Positions 27,201-39,021 of a stretch of DNA of 64,000 nt are shown piece by piece (position 1 is the stretch's first letter; every line of letters begins with the position of its first letter). The position numbers and the translations under genes were made by a program. The notes beneath the pieces were generated by a model. The model saw nothing but the letters and a program-made list of their open reading frames with translations, was not told the DNA's origin and did no database searches. The stretch comes from Tetrahymena thermophila SB210. Its lineage: Eukaryota; Ciliophora; Oligohymenophorea; Hymenostomatida; Tetrahymenidae. The stretch is taken from the NCBI RefSeq assembly GCF_000189635.1, contig NW_002476514.1:328788-392787 (forward strand), read 5' to 3'.

Positions 27201-27846
27201 AAAAATAATAAGCTAATTAAAAATAAAAGAGTTAGTCATATTGTTTTAAATTCATTTTAATTTACAAAAATTTCATAATCCAAAATAAATAAACTGGTTT
27301 TACCTTAGTTCAAGTATCAAATTTGAGAGATTAGTGCACTATCCTAAACCAAAACCTAAGCGTGATGCATCTTCATCACCAATATAAGTCCTTCTATTTT
27401 AATTTAGAAGAAAAAATATATAGTCAATTAGTTAGTTAGAAGGAAAAATAATGAAGAAAAATTATAAAAAATAAAAGTAATAAAAAATTAATTAATAATC
27501 AAAATAAAATAAAAATTCATTGAAAATTAAGTTAAAATAATGAAAAAATATTATTATAAATAAAAGTGAAAGAACGTGTAATGTATGTAATACATGATAA
27601 TTTTAATTAGAAAAATAATATTTTAAATCATTTAAAAATTAAAAATAAAAAAACATTAATAGTAATAATAATATTAAAAAATCAAATATACCTACCTTTT
27701 GTTTAGATCAAGATGGAGAACCTAAAAGGATTAAAGTGAAGAGCTTAAAAACTTATTTTATTTATAAAAATAATTTAAATAATATTAATAAAAAAATAAA
27801 TATTTACTTCTTCTAAATCGTTAAATTATGTATTCTCTGATATCAT
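24272..27846 (-). CDS. LA, multi-exon LRR protein (complete)
   Basis: Twelve exons, read leftward: 27808-27846, 27696-27751, 27304-27390, 26877-26966, 26482-26571, 26150-26239, 25773-25862, 25428-25517, 25072-25161, 24743-24832, 24511-24600 and 24272-24341. They sum to 972 nt, 323 residues, stopping at TGA 24272-24274. Exon 1 (MISENTQFNDLEE) joins exon 2 in phase 0; every later intron is phase 2. Nine LRR exons (eight of 90 nt, one of 87) each give a 30-residue repeat of the type I-G-x-x-G-A-S-G-L-G-S-G-L-x-x-C-T-N-L-S. The last exon ends LKRLVALKINFK. No signal peptide or membrane helix is seen, so a cytosolic interaction protein is inferred. Intron sequences are also similar repeat to repeat, so exon and intron were amplified together. 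Confidence 0.85.
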
Positions 27847-29195
27847 TTATTTTTATTTTTTTTAAAATATAGAAAGAATATCAATTTATGAAAATTTGAT
27901 TGATTAATATAATAAATTAATTAACTTTTATATGAAATTAATTTAGATAAAAAGAAAAAATAAATAAGTTTTTATAATTAACAAATAAAAATTTATAAAT
28001 TTGCTTTTAGGATGAGATATCACTAAAATGTTAGTATTACTTACATTAATTAATTTTTAAATCTTATTTTTCTAGTAAAATCTTACTTATACTTATAAAA
28101 AAGCATGAATCAATCAATGATGGGTAGTTATTTATATGTTGATAATACTTTGTTAGATAATGTATTTATATTTACTTAAGTAATTTTAAGATATTAGATT
28201 TTTCTATTTTAGTCAGTAATGAATGAGGCGAATATTATAGCCAAATGCCTAATTAAAATCTAGTTAGTGGTTTGGGTATGTATTAATTAATGAGTTTAAA
28301 ATTAAATAAAAATAAATAAATATATTTGAAAATGTTAGTTCTAAGCCATTTTTTTTTAATTCATTTTTATTTATGATAAATTTTGGATACATACATACAT
28401 ACATACATACATACATACATACATACATACATACATACATACATACATACATACATACATACATACATTTATTTATTTATCATTAATATCAATTATTATA
28501 TTATAATTTACAATATTTAGTAATTGATGACTGAATTGAATGACTATTTGATATTCTATGAATTGTATCCTGAATTTTTGTTTATTCAGTCATCTTTCTT
28601 TTTTTAGAAATATTCAATTATAAATTTATATTTCATAAAATTATCTTATTTAAAAAATTTACATTCAATCAAATAATTTGGATTAATTTTGATATTGTGT
28701 ATTTTTATACTTTTTTACCCTTTGATTAAAGACATAATATTTTTATAATAATTAACATATTTATGATCTAACTGAATTATGGAAAAAAATAAATAATCAA
28801 CTTTCAAATTCCTGAAAATAATATTTATTCATTTTAATATAAAAAGAAAAAAATTCTGATTACCTTTGATAAATAAATGAATTCAGATAAACAAATAGTG
28901 TAAATAATAATAATAATATTAGTTAAAATAATATGAATATAAACAAATATTTATTTAACTTATTACTGAAATTAATAACTTTAAAATATATAATCTTAAA
29001 ATGATCCTTTTTAAAGTAAGTTTAGCACAAACAGGACAAAAAAATCTTCATTTTATTGAATTTACTATCTACATTCTCAAAACTAATTAATATTTATTTT
29101 AAACTTCTAAATCTTGTAAAAAATAGATTTAAATAAATTAATTGCAACAAAATAAAATAGGTATTTATTTATACTAATAATAAATTTTAAATTAC
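27847..29195. other. Intergenic stretch between LA start and LB 3' end, with microsatellite
   Basis: This AT-rich region holds a (CATA)n tract (28387-28468) and, to the right, the 3' flank of LB that is duplicated from about 35285. Downstream of the last confident LB exon the frame stays open to a TGA at 28797-28799, but its composition looks non-coding. No other gene was recognised. Confidence 0.5.
28387..28468. repeat. (CATA)n microsatellite, about 20 units
   Basis: This is an almost perfect tetranucleotide tract. Conceptual translation gives a Met-Tyr-Val-Cys periodic peptide, which is an artefact of the repeat rather than a gene. Confidence 0.97.
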
Positions 29196-31271
29196 CTTAA
29201 TATCATTAAGTGTATCAGTTAAATAGAATTCAACCAATCTTAGCATTTTTAAGCAATTATAAATGCAATTATTTTCTAAGAAATCAAAAACATCACTTTT
29301 CATTAAATTTTAATCATTAAAAATTATCATTTAAAAAAAAAGTAAGTAAGTAAGAAAGTAAATACTCAATAAAATAGTTTTTTTTTTTAAATAAAAATTA
29401 TTATTTATTTAATTTTTCCAAAATATTTTATCAAAGATTAATTTTTCTCTGAAAATTATAAATTAATTATTTCAAATTAGTAATTTCAATAAAAACTTTT
29501 AAGATATTAATAAAAACAAAAAATAAATAAATAAATAACTAAATAATCTTAAAAAATTTTAATATGAAAAATATTTAAAATAAATCTGCTTACTCAAAAG
29601 TTAATTTAAGCGTTGATAGCCTTGTGCATTAGTGTAAGAATATTGCTAAATTTGAAAAACCCTCATGTTTAATACCAGTTGACCTAATTAAGTTTTAAAA
29701 AAAGATTGATTACTGATAATTAAAAACAGTATTTACTCTTTATTTAAAAAAAAACTTACAGTTTTAAAAACTCTGAAAAAAAAAGAAGAACAATTAATTA
29801 ATTATAAGCTTTTCTTAAAAAAGTGATCCAAATTTCTTGTTAGATTTAATTTTGTTTAATATTAATTATTACTTAAAATTAAGAGCTAAATTTTTGATGT
29901 TGTTGCACTTTTCTAAGCCACTACATAAATTAATAACTCCTTAATCTTAAAATCTGTTAAGCTGTTTTATAAAAATTTCTAATCAAAAATTACTTAATTT
30001 TATTTTTGAAGAATTTCATACATTTTATGCTTTAGAAAAAAATGGACATTTTTAATAAAAGCTAATATTTAAAATTATAGGATTAAATAATAATTTATTT
30101 AATATCTATCCTAATTTTAATAAATCTTTTTAGTCCAATCGATTATACCTTTTAAAATTAAATATTAATTTAGATAATAATTAAATTGCAAAAAAAATAA
30201 AATGCCTTAATTTAAGCTAATTATTTTAAATTAGCATAATGTTATCAAACATATTTATTTTTTGTTTAATTTTAGATCAAAATAAATTATAAATTTTATC
30301 TACCAAAATTATAAATTTTAGCTAGCTTTTTAAAAAGAAAGCAATAAATAATATTTCTAAAAATTTTTAATAATAAATAAAGGCATTTTATTTTAAATAT
30401 TTAAATATATTTTTATTTTTAATATTTAATAACTAACTAATTAATTAATTATCTAAAAAATTAAGAATTTTATTTTAAAATAATTTCTCAATTTACAAAT
30501 ATTTGATGAAAAGAACTTTATTCTATTTAGCTAATTTAAAAGTTTATTTATATAATTTACATAAGAAAAAGTGATAGTGATTTTAGGTTAGTAAAGACTT
30601 TTGGCAATTCAGATAATAAGTCTAATACATCTTTTTCTTATTTGCATGAAGGATTGAACCTTAATTTAGATAAATTAAAAATTTTAGAGTATATTTTTAA
30701 AATATCAAAAATAGCAAAATTTTTATTAAATTTTCTAGAAAAAAATTAATTAATTAATTTGAAGTAAAATCTTAAATAAAAGAAATTTTTTGTTTAAGAT
30801 TTTAATCATACTTTTATTAAGATAAATAAATAAATACTTTAAAATTGTCATTATATTTTTAAAGAAATATATTTAAAAATAAAGAATATCTACGCAACAT
30901 TAAGAATTAAAATCTTGACACTAGATTACTTAGTTAATTCTGGTCTTTTTTAAGATATTACTCCATATGGGGTAAAAACAGTTCCCCTTAAGATAAATTT
31001 TAAAAATTAAGAAGTTATTTTAGAGTTAAAATGTTTTTTTTAATCTTATTTATAAGTGTAATTATTGCTGTTTTATAATAACTAATTGATTTTAATTAAT
31101 AAACATTTACTATAAACTTAAATTTAAGGTTGAAAGTTTGGTATAATAAGATAGTGAATTGATCAAGACTAAAGCTCCCTCTAAATAAATTCTGCTGTAG
31201 CTTTTAATTTATTAAAATATAGTAAGTTAGTAATTAAGTAAGTAAGTTAGTTAGTTAGTAAGTTAGTAAAA

Positions 31272-31350
<79 letters not shown>

Positions 31351-32679
31351 TAAATAAACAAGTAGGTTACTAAATAGATAAAAATAAAAAAGAAAAATAA
31401 ATCAAAGAAAATGATAAAATATAAATTAATAGATAAATTAAAAGAGTTTTGTTGCCTTAAATGAATTTTATATAAAAAATTTCACGATCTAAAACCAATA
31501 AACTGCTTTTACTCGAGATTAAGTGTCAATTCTGAGAGATTAGTGAATTTTGCTAAAGCAGAAACTAACCCTGACGCACCGATTGTACCAATTTCATTAT
31601 TACTTTTTAAATTTTAAAAAAATATAAATAATTAATTAGTTAGTCTGAAGGAAAAAATGAATAAAAAATATAAAATAATAAGAAATGAATAACTAATTAA
31701 CTAATCATCAAAGTTTAAGTTGAAAATTAAAAAATAATTTAAAATAAGAGAAAAAAACTGCTAGAATAGAATAAAAAAGAAAAATAAATCAAATAAAAAG
31801 CTAATAAATAAATTAATAGGATTATATTGTTTTAGTTTTATTTATATTAAAAAATATCAAAATTGAAGCAAATAAACTATTTTTACTTGAGATAAAGCTT
31901 CAAATTTTAAAGATTAGTACAGTTTGCTATAGAAGAGCCTAAGTTTGATGCACCAATTGCACTAATTTTATTGTCACTTTTTAAAATTGAAGATATTTTA
32001 ATATAATAAATTAGCTTATTACAAGTAAAAATGAAGAGATAATATGAAATAATGAGAAGCAAACAAAATAATTATTAATTAATTAAAGTAAAACTTGAAA
32101 ATGAAAAAAAGAGTTTATCTCAAATAAAAAATACAACCAAAATTAAAATAAAAAATTATTCAATAAATTAAATAATTTTTAATTTTTTAAATTTATTTTT
32201 ATATTAAAAATATCACTATCAATAACAAATAAACTCTTTTTACCTAAGATTAAGTATCAAATTTTAGAGATTAGTGCACTTTGCTAAAGTTTAACCTAAT
32301 TCTGATACATTCAAATCATCAAATAAATTCTTTCTTTTTAAATATTGAAGAATAAATATTAAATAATAATCAAGGTAAATGTTTAAAATAAAAAATTAGT
32401 TAAAGTAATTTTTAAAAATATTTGCAAAAATAAAAATCGTAGATAGATAGGTAGATGAGAATATCTATTTATCTATTAGAAAAATAATACTGTAATAATA
32501 ATTTGATAACTAAATATTAAAAAATAAAGATTGAAATTTATAATAATAAATTTAACTTACTAGAAATCAATATGGAGAAATGAATGAGATTAAAGCGAAG
32601 AGTTTATAAACTATTTAAATTCAGAAAAGTAAATAGCATCTTCTTCTATTTAGTTTATATTTTTTTTCTAATAAATCAT
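29196..32679 (-). CDS. LB, multi-exon LRR protein (3' end unresolved)
   Basis: Exons, read leftward: 32561-32679 (119 nt, start ATG 32677-32679), 32244-32333, 31887-31976, 31513-31602, 31111-31194, 30894-30986, 30561-30659, 29873-29953, 29594-29683 and 29196-29295. They sum to 936 nt. Introns after exon 1 are phase 2, and the LRR exons are 81-99 nt. The first exon equals exons 1 and 2 of LA and L1-L3 plus a retained 30-nt former intron. The last listed exon carries the family's terminal motif (K-M-L-R-L-V) but does not stop. It either splices at GTAATTT (29195) to an unidentified small exon or reads through to TGA 28797-28799. Several repeats (for example 30894-30986) are quite diverged. It is probably cytosolic and its function is unknown. 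Confidence 0.72.
31221..31370. repeat. (AAGT)n microsatellite within an LB intron
   Basis: The core 31273-31349 is perfect AAGT; the flanks are degenerate (TTAG, AAAT variants). The end of the same tract reappears at 36398-36413, directly at the right edge of the assembly gap in LC. Confidence 0.95.
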
Positions 32680-32892
32680 TTGTTTTTTCTCTCAAAGATA
32701 TTGATAATCAATTTATGGAAAGTTAATAAATTATAAATGTATTTAGAAAATTTTAATGATATTTAAAGTTAGTTTATTTGGATAAAAACAACAAATAATT
32801 ATATGACAGACAGATCAAATTAAATTTATAAAGTTTTCTTTTAGAAAAAAATAAAATTTTTATTTTTTGAAAAAATTCAAAATTTTTTTACA
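32680..32892. other. LB 5' flank
   Basis: This is the AT-rich upstream region of LB. It is shared with the LC flank up to about 32850 (37905 in the other copy), after which the two diverge and the P-derived fragment begins. Confidence 0.5.
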
Positions 32893-34705
32893 AATAATAA
32901 TAAAAATTAATTAAATTGTTTTTTTTAATTGCTGAAAAAATATCTAATTTGTAATAAACAAATAAATAATCGTCCTTTACCTTATATCAGAATTATTAAT
33001 TAAATATTTAATTTTATTATTATTTGCCATATTTATTTTTATAATACAATAAAATAAATTATTTTTTGCTTAAATTTTATAAAAAAGCTAATTAATCCAT
33101 CCAAGTAAATAATTGTAAGTAAAACTAATTTAAATTTCTCAAAAATAAAATTCTTTTCTAAAATTATTTCATGAAATATATATGAAAACGAAAAAATAAT
33201 ATTTATTAAATTATCTGTAAAGTTTTTCATTGATAATTATTGTTTTTATTGCGTTTAGAAATATGATCAATTTTTTATTTATTTAGTTATTAATCATAGA
33301 AAAATTGTGATTAATTGAGATAATTTCTTTCATAATCCTATTAACTTGATCTATCTAGCAATATTTATTATTAAATATATGGTATTAGGCTATTTAGTTT
33401 AAGATTATGTATTGGGCTCTTTTCTGCAAAATTAGGTCTGTGCATAAAAATGGGAGGAGGAACTAAATCTTACTCGTATTCAGTCATGGATTTTATTCCT
33501 TAATAAATGTTTTCATCTATTTCATCATAGTTATCATTACTCTAATTATTGATTATATTTTAGATTTAGTTTGGACTACTTTAAATTGATTTTGTATCTA
33601 AATTAATTTATTATTTTTTAAAATATTTTGAATATTAGCTTTCTTTCATAATAGAGTTATTGCTGATTTGATCATCAAATAAATTTTATTTAGTGTTTTA
33701 TTATTTACTTAATAAATTTAGCTCACTATCTTTAATTATTTTATTTTATTTAATTTACTCATTGAATTACTGATTTCCTATTTCGCTTTTTATTTTAGAT
33801 TCTCCAACTACATTCAAATGAAATTAGTAAGATACAAAGCGATTAGTCATAAACTCTAATTAAAAATCTATTAACATCAGATTTAGTAGGAATTCCCTCT
33901 AAAATTATTACTCCATTCTTAAATTCGTATGACATCCAACTAGGTAGAGAAATATACTTTGAAATAGGAAGGATTTTATACTGCAGATTAAATAATTTCC
34001 TTAAGCTAAGACAAACACCATCTTCTATTTTTTCAAATGCCTCGACAGAAACAAGCTAGTTTTTCTCCAAATGAATAGATTCTCCACAACATTTTATGAT
34101 ATTTTTTGAACTGACAAAATCTAATCCAAGTGCATCTGCAAATAAAACTATTTTCAATTAAAATGTGTAAATTAATTAATTAGTTTATATTCTATTTTAA
34201 TTTATTTATTTATTTTCGATAAAAAGTAAAATATTAAAGCAATTTTTTTTATTAAGTTCAATAAATTTATTTAATAATATTTTTTCAATGAAATGTTTTA
34301 ATATTGTTCTCATAAAATAAAGAATGATTATCCTCATTATATTTTCATAAATTAAATCATAGTAAAAATGTAGGGGAAACATTATTCTTTTTATATGTAA
34401 TTTATATTTACTCTTTTAATATAATTTAGTTTGATTATAACATCAATTCTCATTTGATTGGATTGATTTAATTAATTAATAAAAGATATATTTTTGTATG
34501 AAAAATATTTACTTCATACCACATTTTAGAAAAATTTTGAGGGTATTAATTAATTAAAAATTTTTAAGTAAAAATAATAATAAAATTTTCTTTAAAAAAA
34601 TAAAAATAATTAATATTTCTTTATATAAAAAAGGAATCTATAAAGTAAGTGAAAAAAATAATAAATAAATAAATAAATAAAATAAAATGTAAATAAGTAA
34701 AAAAT
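32893..34705 (-). pseudogene. Displaced copy of the P4 last exon, its 3' flank and intron 3
   Basis: This stretch matches about 16062-17812 closely. It begins about 10 bp upstream of the P3 start codon, includes the P3-P4 spacer and the whole P4 exon 4 equivalent (33227-34147), and stops just short of P4 exon 3. Exon 4 here is 921 nt against 923 in P4. A 2-nt deletion near 33840 (relative to P4 at about 17025) shifts the frame, and small 6-nt indels flank it. With no exons 1-3 and a broken frame it cannot encode the protein. Its high similarity to P4 points to a recent transfer. Confidence 0.85.
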
Positions 34706-35284
34706 GTATTTTTATTAGTTAAAAGGAATAGACTTATTCGTCATGGTATTAATGTAGTTGAAGATTAATGAGGGTTTCAAGACCTCATGAAATCGTTTTC
34801 TAGAAACGTACCAGATAGAAAATAAATCAAAGAATTTATATTTAAAATGCACTCTACTTTGCTGCTGTGTCAGTCAATAAATACTTCAAAAATAGATATA
34901 GTTATAAATTCATTTGCAGTTTCTAATTCATAATCTCACACAATACAATTGTTAAAGATTTGAGGGATTGGCACCATAGATTTATATTATATTCAACCTT
35001 TATAAAATCAAAATTTATTTATATATACTATCTAACTCCGCCTCATCAAATCTAAAAGCTATAAAAGAAATCCCATAAGCAAATTAATTAAATAGATTGC
35101 TTTAATCAAATAATATTACATACACAATATGGTAAAAAATGGTATTGACAAATAATAAAAAGTTAAAGATTTTATTTTAAAAATAAGGTCAGTTTGTAGG
35201 TTGGTCCTTATGCACTAAGTTTAGATAATAGCCATACAAAATGAATGTATAAAGAAATAGAAATTTACTAAAATTAATTGATGA
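34706..35284. other. Unexplained island between the P fragment and the LC segment
   Basis: Bases about 34730-35110 are visibly less AT-biased than the surroundings and share no obvious similarity with the P, LRR or F-box families. Short open stretches exist on the minus strand (for example about 34845-34950), but none has a supportable start, splice sites or recognisable domain. I cannot say what it is. A decayed mobile element or gene fragment is possible. Confidence 0.4.
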
Positions 35285-35606
35285 GTGCAAATAATAATAA
35301 TATTATCTAAATTAATATGAATATAAACAAATATTTATTTAACTTATTACTCTAATTAATAACTTTAAAATATATAATCTTCAAATGATCTTTTTTAAAG
35401 TAAGTTTAGCACAAACAGACAAACAAATCTTCAATTATTTAATTTATTATATAAATTCTCAAAAGTAGTAAACTAATAAATTAATAAATAAATAAATATA
35501 ATATTTATTTTAAACTTATAAATCTTGTAAAAAATAGATTTAAATAAATTAATTGCAACAAAATAAAATAGGTATTTATTTATACTAATAATAAATTTTA
35601 AATTAC

Positions 35607-37753
35607 CTTAAAATCATGAAGTGTATCATCATCAGATAAATAGAATTCAACCAATCTTAGCATTTTCAAGCAATTATAAATGCAATTATTTTCTAAGAAA
35701 TCAAAAATATCACTTTTCATTAAATTTTAATCATTAAAATTGTCATTTTTATTATAAAAATAAGTAAGTTAGTATGTAAGTAAATACTCAATAAAATAGT
35801 TTTTTTTTAATAAAAATGATTATTTATTTAATTTTTAGAAAATATTTTATCAAAGATTAATTTCTCTCTGAAAATTATAAACTAATTAATTATTTCAAAT
35901 TAGTAATTTCAATAAAAAATTTTAAGATATTAATAAAAACAAAAAATAAATAAATAACTAAATAATCTTAAAAAATTTTAATATGAAAAATATTTAAAAT
36001 AAATCTGCTTACTCAAAAGTTAATTTAAGCGTTGATAGCCTTGTGCATTAGCGTAAGAATATTGCTAAATTTAAAAAACCCTCATGTTTAATACCAGTTG
36101 ACCTAATTAAGTTTTAAAAAAAGATTGATTACTGATAATTAAAAACAGTATTTACTCTTTATTTAAAAAAAAAACTTACAGTTTTAAAAACTCTGAAAAA
36201 AAAGAAGAACAATTAATTAATTATAAGCTTTTCTTAAAAAAGTGATCCAAATTTCTTGTTAGATTTAATTTTGTTTAATATTAATTATTACTTAAAANNN
36301 NNNNNNNNNNNNNNNNNNNNNNNNNNNNNNNNNNNNNNNNNNNNNNNNNNNNNNNNNNNNNNNNNNNNNNNNNNNNNNNNNNNNNNNNNNNNNNNNNAGT
36401 AAGTAAGTAAGTAAACTTGCAGGTTACTAAATAGATAAAAATAAAAAAGAAAAATAAATCAAAGAAAATGATAAAATATAAATTAATAGATAAATTAAAA
36501 GAGTTTTGTTGTCTTAAATCATTTTTATATAAAAAATTTCACGATCTAAAACCAATAAATGCTTTTACTCGAGATTAAGTGTCAATTCTGAGAGATTAGT
36601 GCATTTTGCTAAAGCGGAAACTAACCCTGACGCACCAATTGTACCAATTTCATTATTACTTTTTAAATATTAAAAAAAAATAAATAATTAATTAGTTAGT
36701 TAATTAGTTAGAAGAAAATAATGAATAAAAAATATAAAATAATAAGAAATGAATAACTAATTAACTAATCATCAAAGTTTAAGTTGAAAATGAAAAAATA
36801 ATTTAAAATAAGAGAAAAAAACTGCTAGAATAGAATAAAAAAGAAAAATAAATCAAATAAAAAGCTAATAAATAAATTAATATGATTATATTGTTTTAAT
36901 TTTATTTATATTAAAAAATATCAAAATTGAAGCAAATAAACTATTTTTACTTGAGATAAAGCTTCAAATTTTAAAGATTAGTACAGTTTGCTATAGAAGA
37001 GCCTAAGTTTGATGCACCAATTGCACTAATTTTATTGTCACTTTTTAAAATTGAAGATATTTTAATATAATAAATTAGCTTATTACAAGTAAAAATGAAG
37101 AGATAATATGAAATAATAAGAAGCAAACAAACTAATTATTAATTTATTAAAGTAAAATTTGAAAATGAAAAAAAGAGTTTATCTCAAATAAAAAATACAA
37201 CCAAAATTATTAAATAAATTAAATATTTTTTTTTTTAAATTCATTTTTATATTAAAAAATATCACTATCACTATCAATAACAAATAAACTCTTTTTACCT
37301 AAGATTAAGTATCAAATTTTAGAGATTAGTGCACTTTGCTAAAGTTTAACCTAATTCTGATACATTCAAATCATCAAATAAATTCTTTCTTTTTAAATAT
37401 TGAAAATAAATTTTAAATAATTAGAAACGGATTAATTAATAATCAAAGTAAATGTTTAAAATAAAAAATCAGTTAAAGTTATTTTTTAAAATATTTGCAA
37501 ATATAAAAATCCTAGATAGATAGATATAGATGAGAATATCTATTTATTTATTAGAAAAATAATACTGTAATAATAATTTGATAACTAAATATTAAAAATA
37601 AAGATTGATATTTATAATAATAAATTTAACTTACTAGAAATCAATATGGAGAAATGAATGAGATTAAAGAGAAGAGTTTATAAACTATTTAAATTAAGAA
37701 AAATAAATAGCATCTTCTTCTATTTAGTTTATATTTTTTTTCTATTATATCAT
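35607..37753 (-). CDS. LC, LRR protein, near-duplicate of LB (interrupted by a gap)
   Basis: Visible exons, read leftward: 37635-37753 (119 nt, start ATG 37751-37753), 37299-37388, 36951-37040, 36569-36658, then the gap, 36292-36297 (start of an exon cut by the gap), 36013-36102 and 35607-35712. The 119-nt first exon has the same retained 30-nt former intron as LB. The last exon is 6 nt longer than in LB, extending an Asp run after the K-M-L-R-L-V-E-F motif. Exons missing in the gap correspond to LB 31111-31194, 30894-30986 and 30561-30659. Where visible, the splice sites and frame are intact. As in LB, the true C-terminus is not resolved. Confidence 0.7.
36298..36397. other. Assembly gap (100 N) inside LC
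   Basis: This is a run of exactly 100 N. Comparison with LB suggests about 1.5 kb is missing, bounded on the right by an AAGT microsatellite, a likely cause of the break. Confidence 0.95.
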
Positions 37754-37910
37754 TTGTTTTTTCTTTCAAAGATATTGATAATCAATTTATGGAAAGTTAA
37801 TTAATTATAAATGTATTTAGAGAATTTTAATTATATTTAGAGTTAGTTTATTTGGATAAAAACAACAAATAATTATAAGACAGACAGATCAAATTAAATT
37901 TATAAATTTG

Positions 37911-38364
37911 TTTAATTTTATATCAATTATCTATTTATTTATATTTTAAATTAATAAAAGAATATAGAAATTGTATTTATATTAAGAATGAATTTCCTTT
38001 CATAATTTGAAATAAGATAAAATGCTTATTTGTTCTTTGTTTGTTTGTTTGTTTAATTTGATATCAATTATCTATTTATTTATATTTTAAATTAATAAAA
38101 GAATATAGAAATTTTAATTATATTAAGAATGAATTTCCTTTCATAATTTGAAATAAGATAAAATACTTATTTGTACTTTGTTTGTTTGTTTAATTTGATA
38201 TCAATTATCTATTTGTTTATATTTTAAATTAATAAAAGAATATAGAAATTTTAATTATATTAAGAATGAATTTCTTTTCACAATTTGAAATAAGATAAAA
38301 TGCTTATTTGTTCTTTGTTTGTTTGTTTATTTATTTGTTTGTTTGTTTGTTTAATTTGATAGCG

Positions 38365-38433
<69 letters not shown>

Positions 38434-38470
38434 TTTTAATTTGAATTAATAAAAGAATATATAAATGAAT
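37911..38470. repeat. Tandem repeat of about 140 bp, four units
   Basis: Units start at about 37911, 38052, 38189 and 38350 with TTTAATTT[TG]ATA, giving periods of 141, 137 and 161. Each contains an AATTATCTATT stretch, a poorly variable middle and a TTTG run before the next unit. In the last unit the ATCTATTT stretch has expanded into (CTAT)n. Confidence 0.9.
38367..38433. repeat. (CTAT)n microsatellite, about 16 units
   Basis: This perfect tetranucleotide tract begins inside the fourth 140-bp unit, where the other units have a single TATCTATTTATT. It therefore arose by expansion within a tandem repeat. Confidence 0.95.
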
Positions 38471-39021
38471 TTATAAATTTTATTAATATTGAGATGAAAT
38501 GCTTTTTTATTTATTTGTTTTTTGTTTAACTTTTATCAATTATAATATGAATTTCTATTCATCCTATCAAATAAGAAAAAATACTTATTTGTTCTCTATG
38601 TTGTTTTACACCAATTTTCTGTGTAAAATTTTTAATTTATAATTGAATATTGAAATTTGAACCAAAATAAAGTTACTATTCCATCTTAAGATATGTATGT
38701 ATGTATATATCTTTTTATTGTTTAAATAAATTTTTGCTTGCCCTTTTTGCGAATTATTTTATTTATCTTTATGAGAAAAATCTGATTTTTGAATAGATAG
38801 AATTAAGAAGCATTGAACTTTTTATTTGATTTTAAAATGGTTATTTGCAGAAATACTTTGTATCTATCTATCTATCTTTTTTAAAGCTCGGAATTCTGAA
38901 TTTAAATTAAGAAAGATTAAAAGAATTGATTTTTTGGCCATATATATATAAATTAATTGATTAGATCTATCAGTTTAATTATAATATTTAATTTATTAAA
39001 AAAATACTTTTTAGAATAAAA
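38471..39021. other. Intergenic upstream of LD
   Basis: AT-rich flank with short TATGTATG (38693) and CTAT (38863) runs. No gene was recognised. It presumably includes the LD promoter. Confidence 0.5.

Larger units (their letters stand above)
28900..32850. repeat. Segmental duplication, left copy (contains LB)
   Basis: Sequence from about 28900 to 29880 is nearly identical to about 35285-36297. About 31370-32850 is nearly identical to 36398-37905. The right copy lacks the middle because of an assembly gap. The copies lie in the same orientation and are separated by the displaced P fragment. Confidence 0.85.
35285..37905. repeat. Segmental duplication, right copy (contains LC)
   Basis: This is the second copy of the 28900-32850 segment. 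The 100-N gap at 36298-36397 stands for roughly 1.5 kb of the left copy, including three LRR exons and the body of the AAGT microsatellite. Confidence 0.85.

Noticed and set aside
24500-27400. Regularly spaced conserved blocks suggesting a CRISPR-like array or satellite
   Set aside because: The conserved blocks are 90-nt LRR exons with correct splice sites and frame. The spacing is introns, and this is a eukaryotic sequence.
28264-28464. Open frame encoding a Met-Tyr-Val-Cys repeat peptide
   Set aside because: It is a translation of the (CATA)n microsatellite with no flanking coding signal.
34768-34790. Possible tRNA T-arm (GAGGGTTTCAAGACCTC)
   Set aside because: The stem has a mismatch. 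No D-arm, anticodon arm or acceptor pairing can be found at the right distances.
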